Assembly (NCBI RefSeq): GCF_027924665.1
Contig: NZ_AP027043.1
Location: forward strand, 4,154,001-4,218,000
Source of the DNA: Flavobacterium sp. GSB-24
GTDB taxonomy: Bacteria; Bacteroidota; Bacteroidia; Flavobacteriales; Flavobacteriaceae
Direction: 5' to 3'
DNA: 64,000 nt
Both the position numbers and the translations under genes were made by a program. This document shows positions 1-7,593 of this stretch, one piece after another (the stretch's first letter is position 1; every line of letters begins with the position of its first letter). The notes below the pieces were generated by a model. It saw nothing but the letters and a program-made list of their open reading frames with translations, was not told where the DNA came from and ran no database searches.

Positions 1-1
1 T

Positions 2-745
2 GATACAGCAATTGAAAATGCAACTGTAATTTATCGTTCTAATACACCAAATAACAGCACATTACATTACGGAGGCCGTGTATTATTTGACAAAACTGGA
101 AATTTATTTGTGAGCATTGGCGAAAGATCTGTATTAGAAACTCGTCCGCTCGCACAGGCAGCAAACAGCAGTTTAGGTAAAATTGTACGCATTACTACAA
201 ATGGACAAGCTGCATCTGGAAATCCAGTTTTCTCGCAAACTGGCGCTTTACCAGAGTTATACACTATCGGACATAGAAACCCACAAGGACTGGCTCTTCA
301 CCCAACAACTGGAGAATTATGGCAGAGTGAACACGGACCAAGAGGCGGTGATGAAATTAACCGAATCACAGCCGGAGCAAACTACGGCTGGCCAACTATT
401 ACATACGGAATTGAATACAGCGGTGCCAAAGTTGGCGAAGGTATTCAGCAGCAAACTGGAATGGAACAGCCTGTATATTACTGGGATCCTGTTGTTTCAC
501 CAAGTGGAATGACTTTTTACGCAGGAAACCGTGTACCTGAATGGCAAAATAATCTTTTCATAGGAGCATTAAGTGGCATGCATATTGTTCGTTTAGCTTT
601 TAAGGATAATAAAGTAGCTGGAGAAGAAAGATTATTGGCTGGTGAGGGACAAAGATTTAGAGATATCACACAAGGAAAAGATGAAGCATTATACGCCGTT
701 ACTGATCAAGGAAGACTTTACAAAATTGATAAAAAACAGAAGTAA
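2..745 (+). CDS. PQQ-dependent sugar dehydrogenase (C-terminal part, 5' truncated by window edge)
   Basis: The reading frame is open from base 2 and the start lies outside the window, so the GTG at 110 is an internal codon. About 247 residues remain. They match the glucose/sorbosone dehydrogenase six-bladed propeller family: LHYGGRVLFDKTGNLFVSIG, then LGKIVRI, then GHRNPQGLALHPTTGELW, HGPRGGDEIN and GANYGWPTITYGIEYSG. The HRNPQG arginine and the HGPRGGDE segment are the conserved PQQ/active-site parts of this fold. Family members oxidise aldoses with PQQ and act in the periplasm or outside the cell. The export signal cannot be seen because the N-terminus is missing. A strong stem-loop follows the stop. 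The family call is secure; the substrate is unknown. Confidence 0.93.
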   Translation, partial: DTAIENATVIYRSNTPNNSTLHYGGRVLFDKTGNLFVSIGERSVLETRPLAQAANSSLGKIVRITTNGQAASGNPVFSQTGALPELYTIGHRNPQGLALHPTTGELWQSEHGPRGGDEINRITAGANYGWPTITYGIEYSGAKVGEGIQQQTGMEQPVYYWDPVVSPSGMTFYAGNRVPEWQNNLFIGALSGMHIVRLAFKDNKVAGEERLLAGEGQRFRDITQGKDEALYAVTDQGRLYKIDKKQK

Positions 746-773
746 ACTAAACTTGTTCATTTATATTAGCCAA

Positions 774-797
774 AAACGCCCCACTTATGGGGCGTTT
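774..797. terminator. bidirectional intrinsic terminator
   Basis: Nine-base perfect stem (AAACGCCCC / GGGGCGTTT) with a six-base loop, lying between two convergent genes that end at 745 (+) and 823 (-). T-rich sequence follows on the plus side and A-rich sequence on the other. Confidence 0.85.
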
Positions 798-822
798 CGT
801 ATTTTATAAAATAAAGAATTAA

Positions 823-1434
823 TTAAGCTTTAGCTTTTCTTTTTACTGTACAGCCAATTTCTTTAGTTTGAGTAATTGCTGGTTTTTGACCGCTTTTTAA
901 AGATGCGATAACATCTTCGGCATATTTTACTTTATCAGCTTTATTTCCTTCTGGATCATTGTCGATTGCTCCAACATATTCTACAATATTTCCTTTTGAG
1001 GTTTTAGAAACGATGAAAATATGCGGTGTACGTTTTGCACCGTACTCGTCAGTAATTTTTTGTCCTGGATCAAATAAATATGGGAAAGGATATTTTTTAC
1101 TTTTTGCCAAGTCTTGCATTTTAGAAAAAGTATCTGCTGTAGAAGCTTCTGGGTCATTTGGATTGATTGCAATTACAGGATATCCTTGTGGTCTGAATTT
1201 TTTATCTAAATCGATAATTCTTTGCTCATAACCTATCGCATACGGACAAGTGTTGCAAGTAAAAACTACGATATAACCTTTTGCATCTTTAAAAGTTCCA
1301 AAAGAAACTTCTTTGTTGTCAACATTTTTCAGTTTAAAATCTGGTGCAGTATCTCCAGCTTTAAGAGTTGTAGTTTGTGCCTGAGAAAGAAAGGCTGAAA
1401 ATGCCAGTGCTAGTAATAAAATTATTTTTTTCAT
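823..1434 (-). CDS. exported thioredoxin-family (redoxin) protein
   Basis: 203 residues. A signal peptide (residues 1-20, ending FLSQAQ) implies a periplasmic location. The mature part is an AhpC/TSA-like redoxin: AGDTAPDFKLKNVDNKEVSF, then the active-site motif FTCNTCPYA with C60 and C63, and a TPHIFIV segment that carries the conserved cis-proline. A C-terminal IGCTVK motif adds a third cysteine, a feature I associate with this redoxin subgroup. The expected role is periplasmic thiol-disulfide exchange or peroxide reduction; the partner is unknown. It lies 11 bases downstream of another thioredoxin-fold gene on the same strand, so the two probably form an operon. Confidence 0.85.
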   Translation of the reverse strand: MKKIILLLALAFSAFLSQAQTTTLKAGDTAPDFKLKNVDNKEVSFGTFKDAKGYIVVFTCNTCPYAIGYEQRIIDLDKKFRPQGYPVIAINPNDPEASTADTFSKMQDLAKSKKYPFPYLFDPGQKITDEYGAKRTPHIFIVSKTSKGNIVEYVGAIDNDPEGNKADKVKYAEDVIASLKSGQKPAITQTKEIGCTVKRKAKA

Positions 1435-1445
1435 GGTTTCTGGAT

Positions 1446-1922
1446 TTATAGTTTTTTATATTCAGTTAATAATTGTTCGTATGTAAATTCCGTCTCGACA
1501 AATTTTCGTTTATCATTTTTAATGAATAACGTTGCTGGAATACTTCCTGACCAGTTTGGATCGATTCGGTCGATAAATTCCTGCGGACTGCTTTCGTTTA
1601 AAAGAAAAACTTCATTCTTCAAGTTTTTTCTTTTTACAAACGGAATTACGTTCGATTCTAGTTTCGATTTAAAATCTAAACTTACCAATAAAACAGCCAG
1701 TTTCTCTGACTTATATTCTGCACTCAACTTTTCAAAATGCGGTAATTCTTTAATGCAAGGCGCACACCAAGTTGCCCAAAAATTGACAACGTAAGTACTG
1801 TCTTTTCCATTTTTAATTCTCTCATTAAGCTGATTTATATTCAAGAGCTTTACGTTCTGGCTATAAGCCGAAATTGAAAAAATACTAATTAGAAAGATAT
1901 AGTAAAAAGACTTGATTTTCAT
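1446..1922 (-). CDS. TlpA/ResA-like thioredoxin-fold protein
   Basis: 158 residues with a signal peptide (residues 1-21) and a thioredoxin domain carrying the classic TlpA/ResA motif FWATWCAPCIKELPHFE (C53, C56). GSIPATLFI supplies the cis-proline loop. Proteins of this kind reduce disulfides in the periplasm, for example for cytochrome c maturation, but no cytochrome genes are nearby. It is the first gene of a two-gene minus-strand operon with the redoxin at 823-1434. A -7-like box (TATATTTG on the minus strand, 1958-1965) lies just upstream, but I see no well-spaced -33 partner. Confidence 0.85.
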   Translation of the reverse strand: MKIKSFYYIFLISIFSISAYSQNVKLLNINQLNERIKNGKDSTYVVNFWATWCAPCIKELPHFEKLSAEYKSEKLAVLLVSLDFKSKLESNVIPFVKRKNLKNEVFLLNESSPQEFIDRIDPNWSGSIPATLFIKNDKRKFVETEFTYEQLLTEYKKL

Positions 1923-2129
1923 AAGAATACAATGCTTTAGGATTAAATTGTGCCTTACAAATATAAAGCAATGAAATCTTACTTTTTGTTAATAAAAGTT
2001 TAATAGGTTTTAATTTATACAGAAACTCATATAAGCTTTGTGCATTGAATTTTGATAGTCACATTTTATTGACTAATTGACTTATCATTAATTACAAACG
2101 AACTTTGTTGCAAATAAAAAACAGTTGTT

Positions 2130-3113
2130 ATGAAAATACTGTCGCTGTTATTAATCATGATTTGCAGTTTAAGCTGTCAATCTCAAACAAATTCAAAAAT
2201 GAATGAAAATAAAACAAATCCGCTATTATGCGATCCAATAAGCGGAACATGTGAAATGCCAATAAGCGAAAATTCTAATAAAACCGCTAATATTCAAATT
2301 GAAAATAAACCTATAAAAATCATTTATTACACAGATCCTATTTGCTCGTCGTGCTGGGGAATAGAACCTCAACTTAGAAAATTAAAACTGGAATACGGAG
2401 ATTATTTTGATATTGAGTACAGGATGGGCGGTTTACTACCAGATTGGAGTTATAATAGCGGCGGTATAAGCAAACCTGCAGATGTAGCGTATCATTGGGA
2501 TGAAGCTAGTCTACATTACGAAATGCCAATTGATGGAGATGTTTGGCTTGAAGATCCGTTAGATTCTTCTTATCCTTCTTGTATTGCTATGAAAGCTGCG
2601 CAGATACAGGGTAAAGAAAAAGCAGTAAAATTTATGAGAATCCTACGTGAGAAATTATATCTCGAAAAGAAAAACATAGCAAAATGGGAAAATATTGTAG
2701 AAGCTGCAAAAATCGCAAATCTTAATGTCGAAAAACTAAAAACAGATTACGATGGTGATGCAAAAAAGCTTTTTCAAGAAGATTTAAATTATGCCAAAAC
2801 TCTTGGAGTAAGAGGTTTCCCAACGCTTTTTTTTGCTGATGAAAATAATAATAAATTAACTGTTTACGGTTCTAAACCTTATGCTTCTTACGAGAATGCT
2901 TTATTAGCTTTATTTCCAGAAGCAAAAAAGAAAAGTATTGTTAAAGAAAATCCTTTATCGATTTTTGAAATATATCCTTCGCTAGCACCAAAAGAATATG
3001 CCGTAATTCATGACATTTCTGTTAACGAAGCAAAAATTATATTAGAAGAATTGCATGAAAGAGGAAAGTTAGGTAAAATGTCTATAAAGAATGGTTCGCT
3101 TTACAGTAAGTAA
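2130..3113 (+). CDS. DsbA-family oxidoreductase (SpxH/thioredoxin_5-like) with C-terminal helix-rich tail
   Basis: 327 residues. The thioredoxin fold starts around residue 60 with IIYYTDPICSSCWGIEP (C72, C75), which resembles the DPxCxWCW motif of the YjbH/SpxH and FrnE-like DsbA branch. GVRGFPTLFFAD gives the cis-proline. Before the fold is a paired-cysteine segment, LLCDPISGTCEMP. The N-terminus reads as a weak lipoprotein signal (CSLSC), but an in-frame ATG at 2199 would give a cytosolic protein starting MNENKTN. The last 40 residues (EYAVIHDISVNEAKIILEEL and following) resemble a small winged-helix module. The family is clear; the location and start are not. Confidence 0.75.
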   Translation: MKILSLLLIMICSLSCQSQTNSKMNENKTNPLLCDPISGTCEMPISENSNKTANIQIENKPIKIIYYTDPICSSCWGIEPQLRKLKLEYGDYFDIEYRMGGLLPDWSYNSGGISKPADVAYHWDEASLHYEMPIDGDVWLEDPLDSSYPSCIAMKAAQIQGKEKAVKFMRILREKLYLEKKNIAKWENIVEAAKIANLNVEKLKTDYDGDAKKLFQEDLNYAKTLGVRGFPTLFFADENNNKLTVYGSKPYASYENALLALFPEAKKKSIVKENPLSIFEIYPSLAPKEYAVIHDISVNEAKIILEELHERGKLGKMSIKNGSLYSK

Positions 3114-3119
3114 TTTTAA

Positions 3120-4096
3120 AATGTCCCATGGAACATTTCATTGGTAGAAAATAAATATTTTTCTAGATATCATCCCGTAGGCACGTTTGGGTCATGAATT
3201 TGATTATTTAAAATATTGTCATTTCAACAATCAAACGTTCCTACGGAACGTAAAATCGATACATTTATTTTTTTTTCTACCTATGAGATGTTCCTAACGG
3301 AACATTTAAAAATTCTTGATCTACATAAAAATTTGGAAATATTATAATAGAAAATCAAACGTTCCTACGGAACTTAAATTCGATACATTTTTTTTTCTAC
3401 CAATGAGATGTTCCTAACGGAACATTTTAAAATTCTTGATCTGCATAAAATTTGGAAATATTATAATAGAAAATCAAACGTTCCTACGGAACGTAAATTC
3501 GATACATTTATTTTTTTTCTACCGATGAGATGTTCCTAACGGAACATTTTTTATTACTCGTTTATTTTTTAAAATTCAATAAATTTTATATTCTATTACT
3601 TACTTATAAAATAACATAAAAATCCAAACCATGTTCCGTTAGGAACATCTCATCGGTAGAAAAAATTATGTGTCTTGTGTCGTCCCGTAGGGACGTTTGG
3701 AATTTAAAGAATTGGCTCTTTAAAATTATGCGATTGTGACAATCAAACGTTTCTACGGAACGTAAAATCAATACATTTATTTTTTTTTCTACCAATGAGA
3801 TGTTCCCAACGGAACATTTAAAAATTCTTGATCTACATAAAATTTGGAAATATTATAATAGAAAATCAAACGTTCCTGCGGAACGTAAAATCGATGCATT
3901 TATTTTTTTTCTACCGATGAGATGTTCCTAACGGAACATTTTTTATGAATCGTTTATTTTTTTTAAAATTCAATAAATTTTATATTCTATTTACTTACTT
4001 ATAAAACAACATAAAAATCCAAACCATGTTCCGTTAGGAACATTTCATTGGTAGAAAAAATATTTATTTTTTTGTGTCGTCCCGTAGGGACGATTG
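3120..4096. repeat. REP/BIME-type palindromic repeat array (8 units) next to a RAYT gene
   Basis: Eight copies of a roughly 70-76 bp unit made of two short palindromes, CGTTCCTACGGAACG and ATGTTCCTAACGGAACAT, joined by a T-tract and CTACCGATGAG. Forward copies: 3232-3307, 3356-3427, 3475-3550, 3744-3819 and 3867-3942. Reverse copies: 3120-3190 (degenerate), 3630-3699 and 4025-4096. In reverse copies the first palindrome is CGTCCCGTAGGGACG. Adjacent forward units repeat at about 119-124 bp with a conserved 48 bp spacer. A higher-order block (forward unit, AT-rich stretch of about 80 bp, reverse unit) occurs twice, about 392 bp apart. No gene is seen inside the array. Confidence 0.9.
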
Positions 4097-4100
4097 GAAT

Positions 4101-4562
4101 TTAGAGAATTGGCTCTTTAAAAATATATTGGTTATTGTATTCAATTTCAAATGCTTTGAGTAATTTTTGATATTCTTCTAAAAATGATTCTTTTTTATGA
4201 TGCTGTTCTTGATTTTGAATATAACGTATTACATTGGGGACATGACTTCTTGAATAAGAAAAAGCACCATAACCTTCCTGCCATGCAAAATTTGGAGACA
4301 GTTTTTCCTCTTTAATCCATTTGCTGGTTTCTGTTTTTAAATTTTGAATAAAGGATGAAATAGATTGTGTTGGTCGCATCCCTATAAATATATGAATGTG
4401 ATCTGGCATACTATTTACACAAAGCATTTTATGTTGATTTGATTGTACAATACCAGTTATGTATTGATGTAATCTGTCTTTCCATTCTTTTCCAATTAAT
4501 CCTTTTCTAAATTTTACTGCAAAAACAAATTGTATGTGTATTTGTGTATATGTATTTGCCAT
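4101..4562 (-). CDS. REP-associated tyrosine transposase (RAYT, IS200-like Y1 family)
   Basis: 153 residues. I chose the ATG at 4562 (MANTYTQIHIQFVFAVKFRK) because RAYT-like proteins commonly begin this way and because the 14 extra codons upstream run into a REP half-site. The HUH motif is MPDHIHIFIGM (H55, H57) and the likely catalytic tyrosine is Y114 in VIRYIQNQEQHH. The segment WQEGYGAFSYSRS is also typical. Length matches the single-domain Y1 family. Such enzymes nick single-stranded DNA at REP hairpins and are thought to spread or rearrange REP elements. The gene sits directly beside a palindrome array whose last unit ends 4 bases from its stop codon. Confidence 0.9.
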   Translation of the reverse strand: MANTYTQIHIQFVFAVKFRKGLIGKEWKDRLHQYITGIVQSNQHKMLCVNSMPDHIHIFIGMRPTQSISSFIQNLKTETSKWIKEEKLSPNFAWQEGYGAFSYSRSHVPNVIRYIQNQEQHHKKESFLEEYQKLLKAFEIEYNNQYIFKEPIL

Positions 4563-4566
4563 ATGA

Positions 4567-4586
4567 TTTCTACCGATTAATGTTCC
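4567..4586. repeat. partial REP half-site upstream of the RAYT gene
   Basis: TTTCTACCGATTAATGTTCC matches the TTTTCTACCGATGAGATGTTCC part of the array units but lacks the second half of the palindrome. It lies immediately in front of the RAYT start codon, so the gene is flanked by REP sequence on both sides. Confidence 0.7.
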
Positions 4587-4675
4587 TTTTATACAAATTT
4601 CCAAAATGCTAAAAATCGATATATCTCATAGAAGTCATTAAAATATCATTTTAAGCTAAATCTTAAAAAACACAG

Positions 4676-4703
4676 AAAAGCCGCAAGATAACTTGTGGCT
4701 TTT
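4676..4703 (-). terminator. intrinsic terminator of the cinA-like gene
   Basis: A 12 bp stem (AAAAGCCGCAAG / CTTGTGGCTTTT, one G-T pair) with a four-base loop, 22 bases beyond the stop of the minus-strand gene at 4726. Confidence 0.75.
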
Positions 4704-4725
4704 GTAAATTATTGTTGGTTACTTT

Positions 4726-5199
4726 TCAAATCTCCTCCAAAATCAATTCTGCAACTGCATCGATTGCTTGATTGATTATACTTTCAGGATTTCCTTCAAA
4801 CTCAAAATGTCTGGCAATTTCTTTTTCTGCAATAATAATATGTATAAAAATGGTTCCTACTGGTTTTTCTTCACTTTCGCTTCCGCCTGGAGTTGTAAGA
4901 CCAGTGAGGGCAACACAGATATCTGAGCTAATATAACGACAAAAATTCTGTGCCATCAATTTAGTCACCTCGGCAGATTCTGCGCTGTATTTTTCTATTG
5001 TTCCCCAAGGAATATGCAGTAAATCTTCTTTCATAGAAGAGTGGTAACTTACTATCCCTCCTATCAAGATTTTCCCTGAATTAAAAACTGTCGAAAATTC
5101 ATAACACATTTTTCCAGCAGAAGCACTTTCTGCAAATGATATGGTCAAGTTTTTTTCTATTAGAGCTTGACAGCAAGCGTTCACTTTATGAGATGCCAT
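4726..5199 (-). CDS. CinA C-terminal-domain protein, nicotinamide-nucleotide amidohydrolase (PncC-like)
   Basis: 157 residues, the size of stand-alone CinA C-terminal-domain proteins. Family motifs are visible in order: ISFAESASAG (residues 20-29), GGIVSYHSSMKEDLLHI (47-63), ESAEVTKLMAQ, and VALTGLTTPGGSESEEKPVG (96-115), where the family consensus is TGIAGPGG..EKPVG. PncC enzymes deamidate NMN to nicotinate mononucleotide in NAD salvage. The T-x-x-P replacement of the usual AGP segment is a small deviation. No signal peptide, so cytosolic. It is monocistronic with its own terminator. Confidence 0.85.
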   Translation of the reverse strand: MASHKVNACCQALIEKNLTISFAESASAGKMCYEFSTVFNSGKILIGGIVSYHSSMKEDLLHIPWGTIEKYSAESAEVTKLMAQNFCRYISSDICVALTGLTTPGGSESEEKPVGTIFIHIIIAEKEIARHFEFEGNPESIINQAIDAVAELILEEI

Positions 5200-5420
5200 A
5201 ATTATTTAATTTTTAATTACTATTTCATATCAAAATTATAATGTAAGTAATATGGTTATCTTACATAATTTCTTACACTTATTATATTATAAATAACTGT
5301 TAATTATGCAACTATAAATAATTTTCTTGTAAAGACTTTTAGTTACCTGCTTGTTAAATTTGTAAAACCCTACTTTTTAAGTTTAAAAGTATTACGACAA
5401 AAAATTAAAAAAATAGTATT

Positions 5421-5909
5421 ATGGAAAAGCCACACAACCATGATTATGGTCAATTCGACCCTGATTATATAGATCAAAATACTCTTGTAGACGGAACTTA
5501 TTCAGTTGAAGATGAATATAAACAAGAGCTGAAAAAACACGATGAACGCGAATTTGGTGAAAGTGATCCCGACATCATTGAGCAAAATACGCTAATTGAT
5601 AATGACAATTACGCAAGAGATGAAGATCCGTATCAATATCAAGAAGAATTTGTAGAAGATCTATCTCATCCAGAACAAGATTTTGAAAAGAATACAAATG
5701 TAAGATCTGAGAATATACCAAATCAAGAACGTATTATTAATGAAGATGATGCCATTACAAATGACGATACAGAAGACGACTTGAATGATGAGTATGATCC
5801 ATATCTAGATTTAGACAATGATTTGGAGAAAGATGATGACTTAGATAATGATGAAGAACTAGATGATTTTGATGCTGAACATTATCCAGAAAACCATCCT
5901 AGAGAATAA
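5421..5909 (+). CDS. highly acidic, probably disordered protein of unknown function
   Basis: 162 residues without a signal peptide or membrane segment. Asp, Glu and Asn dominate, above all in the C-terminal third (around residues 110-150). The N-terminal part holds two copies of one motif: FDPDYIDQNTLVD (residues 12-24) and SDPDIIEQNTLID (48-60). I do not recognise a family. The composition suggests an intrinsically disordered protein that may bind cations or basic partners; that is inference only. It heads a plus-strand group of three small genes. A TAAATTTG box (5355-5362) with a TTG 25 bases further up is a weak promoter candidate. Confidence 0.75.
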   Translation: MEKPHNHDYGQFDPDYIDQNTLVDGTYSVEDEYKQELKKHDEREFGESDPDIIEQNTLIDNDNYARDEDPYQYQEEFVEDLSHPEQDFEKNTNVRSENIPNQERIINEDDAITNDDTEDDLNDEYDPYLDLDNDLEKDDDLDNDEELDDFDAEHYPENHPRE

Positions 5910-5939
5910 CCATTTATCATAGCTTCAAAACAATTGTTT

Positions 5940-6332
5940 ATGACTATAGTAACACAAATTGTCTGGCTATTTATTTTAGCAATTCCAATTGCCTGTATAA
6001 GCTGGACTGTAACGCACGAAGAGATTTTTAGAGAACCGCACGAATGGTGTGTCAGACGTTCTAAAAATGACCGATTTTTAGTATCGAGAAAATTTTTCTA
6101 CCTCTTTACGTGTGAATATTGTTTTAGCCATTATGTCACAATTGCATTTTTAATTCTTTGTGATTATAAACTTTTGTTAAATGATTGGCGAGGCTATATT
6201 TTGGCAGGGTTTTCTCTGGTTTTTACAGCAAATGTCTATATGAGTCTTTTTGCATTGCTGCGTCAGGCGATCAAAAAAGAAAAAGTTGAAATCGAAAAAA
6301 TCGAAAGTGAAACTGACTCTGAAAAAGAATAA
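5940..6332 (+). CDS. small membrane protein of unknown function
   Basis: 130 residues from the ATG at 5940; an in-frame TTG two codons earlier is less likely. Hydrophobic segments at about residues 5-22 (IVWLFILAIPIACI), 58-76 (VTIAFLILCDYKLLL) and 80-102 (YILAGFSLVFTANVYMSLFALL) suggest two or three transmembrane helices. Between the first two is FTCEYCFSHYV, a CxxC-x-SH motif that could bind a metal. The C-terminus is charged and rich in Lys and Glu. No known family assigned. It starts 30 bases after the acidic-protein gene and is probably co-transcribed with it. Confidence 0.7.
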   Translation: MTIVTQIVWLFILAIPIACISWTVTHEEIFREPHEWCVRRSKNDRFLVSRKFFYLFTCEYCFSHYVTIAFLILCDYKLLLNDWRGYILAGFSLVFTANVYMSLFALLRQAIKKEKVEIEKIESETDSEKE

Positions 6333-6370
6333 AAATTAAAAAAATAAGTATAACTAAACAAATTATTGTC

Positions 6371-6643
6371 ATGGAGAATTTAAATTTCATAGATCCATTA
6401 TTACACGGAATTACCCCACAGAATAAATCAATTAATCTTTCGGTTAAACAAATGGTATGCGCAGGAGTTGGTGCTCTTTTGGCTTCTGCAGTTTTGAAAA
6501 AAACAGGACATCCAAAAGCTAGTGCTGTTGTTGGAAGTATTGCACTGCCAATTTTAGTTTCGGCTTGTTATAAAAAGTATAGTGAAGTTACTAAAGAAAA
6601 AATCGATGCTAAAACAAGCAGTGGTATCGAATACAATCATTAA
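6371..6643 (+). CDS. small Ala/Gly-rich membrane-associated protein of unknown function
   Basis: 90 residues. A central stretch (about 26-66) has small-residue-rich hydrophobic segments, VCAGVGALLASAVLKKTG and ASAVVGSIALPILVSACY, which could form a hairpin in the membrane. The ends are polar. No recognised domain. It follows the membrane protein gene by 38 bases and is closed by a strong terminator, so it is the likely last gene of the group starting at 5421. Confidence 0.65.
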   Translation: MENLNFIDPLLHGITPQNKSINLSVKQMVCAGVGALLASAVLKKTGHPKASAVVGSIALPILVSACYKKYSEVTKEKIDAKTSSGIEYNH

Positions 6644-6666
6644 TCATCATTTGTGATAAAATCAAA

Positions 6667-6700
6667 AAAGCCTATAATTAATTTTATAGGCTTTCTTTTT
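6667..6700 (+). terminator. intrinsic terminator
   Basis: Perfect 11 bp stem AAAGCCTATAA / TTATAGGCTTT with a six-base loop, followed by CTTTTT. It closes the three-gene group 5421-6643. Confidence 0.85.
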
Positions 6701-6786
6701 ATAATCTTCTCTATATAGAAGTATTTATTTTTCCTTTTGAGTAGAAATTTTACAGTACTACTATTCAAAGGATGTACTATGGAATC

Positions 6787-7161
6787 TTATTTTACCTCGA
6801 TATTTCCTTCAACCCAATTTAAGGCTTTATTAAAATCTACTTTTTTAAAACCTTTAAATTCTCCTGGAACAATATAACTAAATCCGTTTGTGAACGAAAT
6901 AATTTCTTCAGTATCTGTAATGATTGCTGCTCTATTCCATTTTCCTAGATGTTTTAATCCTAAAAGTGCGTCTTCCAGCCACGCTCCAGCAGTAAAGTTT
7001 TTAATATCTGTATCGAGGACCAATAAAAAATTAATTTCGTTGGTTTGTTTCACTAAATGTTCAACCGCAGGAACTACTGCTGTCAAAAAATCTTCTTTGG
7101 TTACTTCTGCTAATGCTCTAAATGCAACAATGTTATCGGTAGTGTCAATTTGATGTATCAT
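6787..7161 (-). CDS. SpoIIAA-like / STAS-fold protein
   Basis: 124 residues from the ATG at 7161 (MIHQIDTTDNIVAFRALAEV). The frame extends 31 codons further up, but that part is Lys/Asn-rich and looks non-coding. The pattern fits the SpoIIAA-like family (DUF3478): an N-terminal beta strand, a VTKEDFLTAVVPAVEHLV helix, then INFLLVLDTDIKNFTAGAWLEDALLGLKHLGKW and RAAIITD strands, with a C-terminal ALNWVEG helix. The molecular role of this family is not settled. Cytosolic and monocistronic. A TACATTTG box on the minus strand at 7252-7259 could be a -7 element, but no -33 partner is clear. Confidence 0.75.
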   Translation of the reverse strand: MIHQIDTTDNIVAFRALAEVTKEDFLTAVVPAVEHLVKQTNEINFLLVLDTDIKNFTAGAWLEDALLGLKHLGKWNRAAIITDTEEIISFTNGFSYIVPGEFKGFKKVDFNKALNWVEGNIEVK

Positions 7162-7299
7162 GATTTTTACACTTTTTTTTGAGTTATTAATTTGAGTTTT
7201 ATTCTTTGATATTTTTCGAAGACAGTTGTATTCAAAATACCAAATCCATCTCAAATGTACTGATTCAATGATAGTTAAATCTTATATTTTTTCATTTGA

Positions 7300-7525
7300 T
7301 TATTATATATTTTGAAGGTTCTGAGGTGCTGAGAGGCTAAGGTTCTGAGTTTTTTCATTGGCAGTATACATATAGTGAATTTAAATTCACTGCTGCAAAA
7401 ATAAAATGTGGATACTCGTTGCGTAGACGCACTACGGTGCGTCTCTACAGAATACATATCCACTACAAAACCTTTGAACTTTTGAACCTTTGCAACTTAC
7501 AACCTTAGAACCTTAGAACCTTAAA
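7300..7525. repeat. gene-end repeat region with palindrome and degenerate ACCTTTGAAC/ACCTTAGAAC tandem
   Basis: No gene is seen here. It contains a palindromic element GTAGACGCACTACGGTGCGT with its continuation to CTAC (7423-7448), and a run of degenerate near-10-mers (aacctttgaac, accttagaac; about 7466-7523). An inverted partner, AAGGTTCTGAG, lies at 7314-7350. Short open frames here are chance. Confidence 0.6.
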
Positions 7526-7529
7526 AAAA

Positions 7530-7560
7530 AAAAGCCTATCTCTTTCGAAACAGGCTTTTT
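7530..7560 (-). terminator. terminator of the SusC/SusD operon
   Basis: Stem AAAAAGCCT / AGGCTTTTT around a 13-base loop, 33 bases beyond the SusD stop; on the minus strand it is followed by a long T run. Confidence 0.75.
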
Positions 7561-7593
7561 GAAAAAAAATAAAAAATAAACTAACACACAAAC

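Noticed and set aside
110..745. GTG at 110 as the start of the PQQ dehydrogenase
   Set aside because: The family sequence continues upstream in frame to base 2 (LHYGGRVLFDKTGNLF), so the gene is cut by the window edge.
3232..3942. Regularly spaced repeats that might be read as a CRISPR array
   Set aside because: Units are 70-76 bp with internal palindromes, occur in both orientations, and the 48 bp intervals between forward units are themselves conserved. No cas genes are nearby. A REP/BIME array fits better.
7275..7463. Short minus-strand open frame in the repeat region
   Set aside because: It consists of the palindrome and ACCTT-type repeats, with no protein-like composition and no conserved motif.
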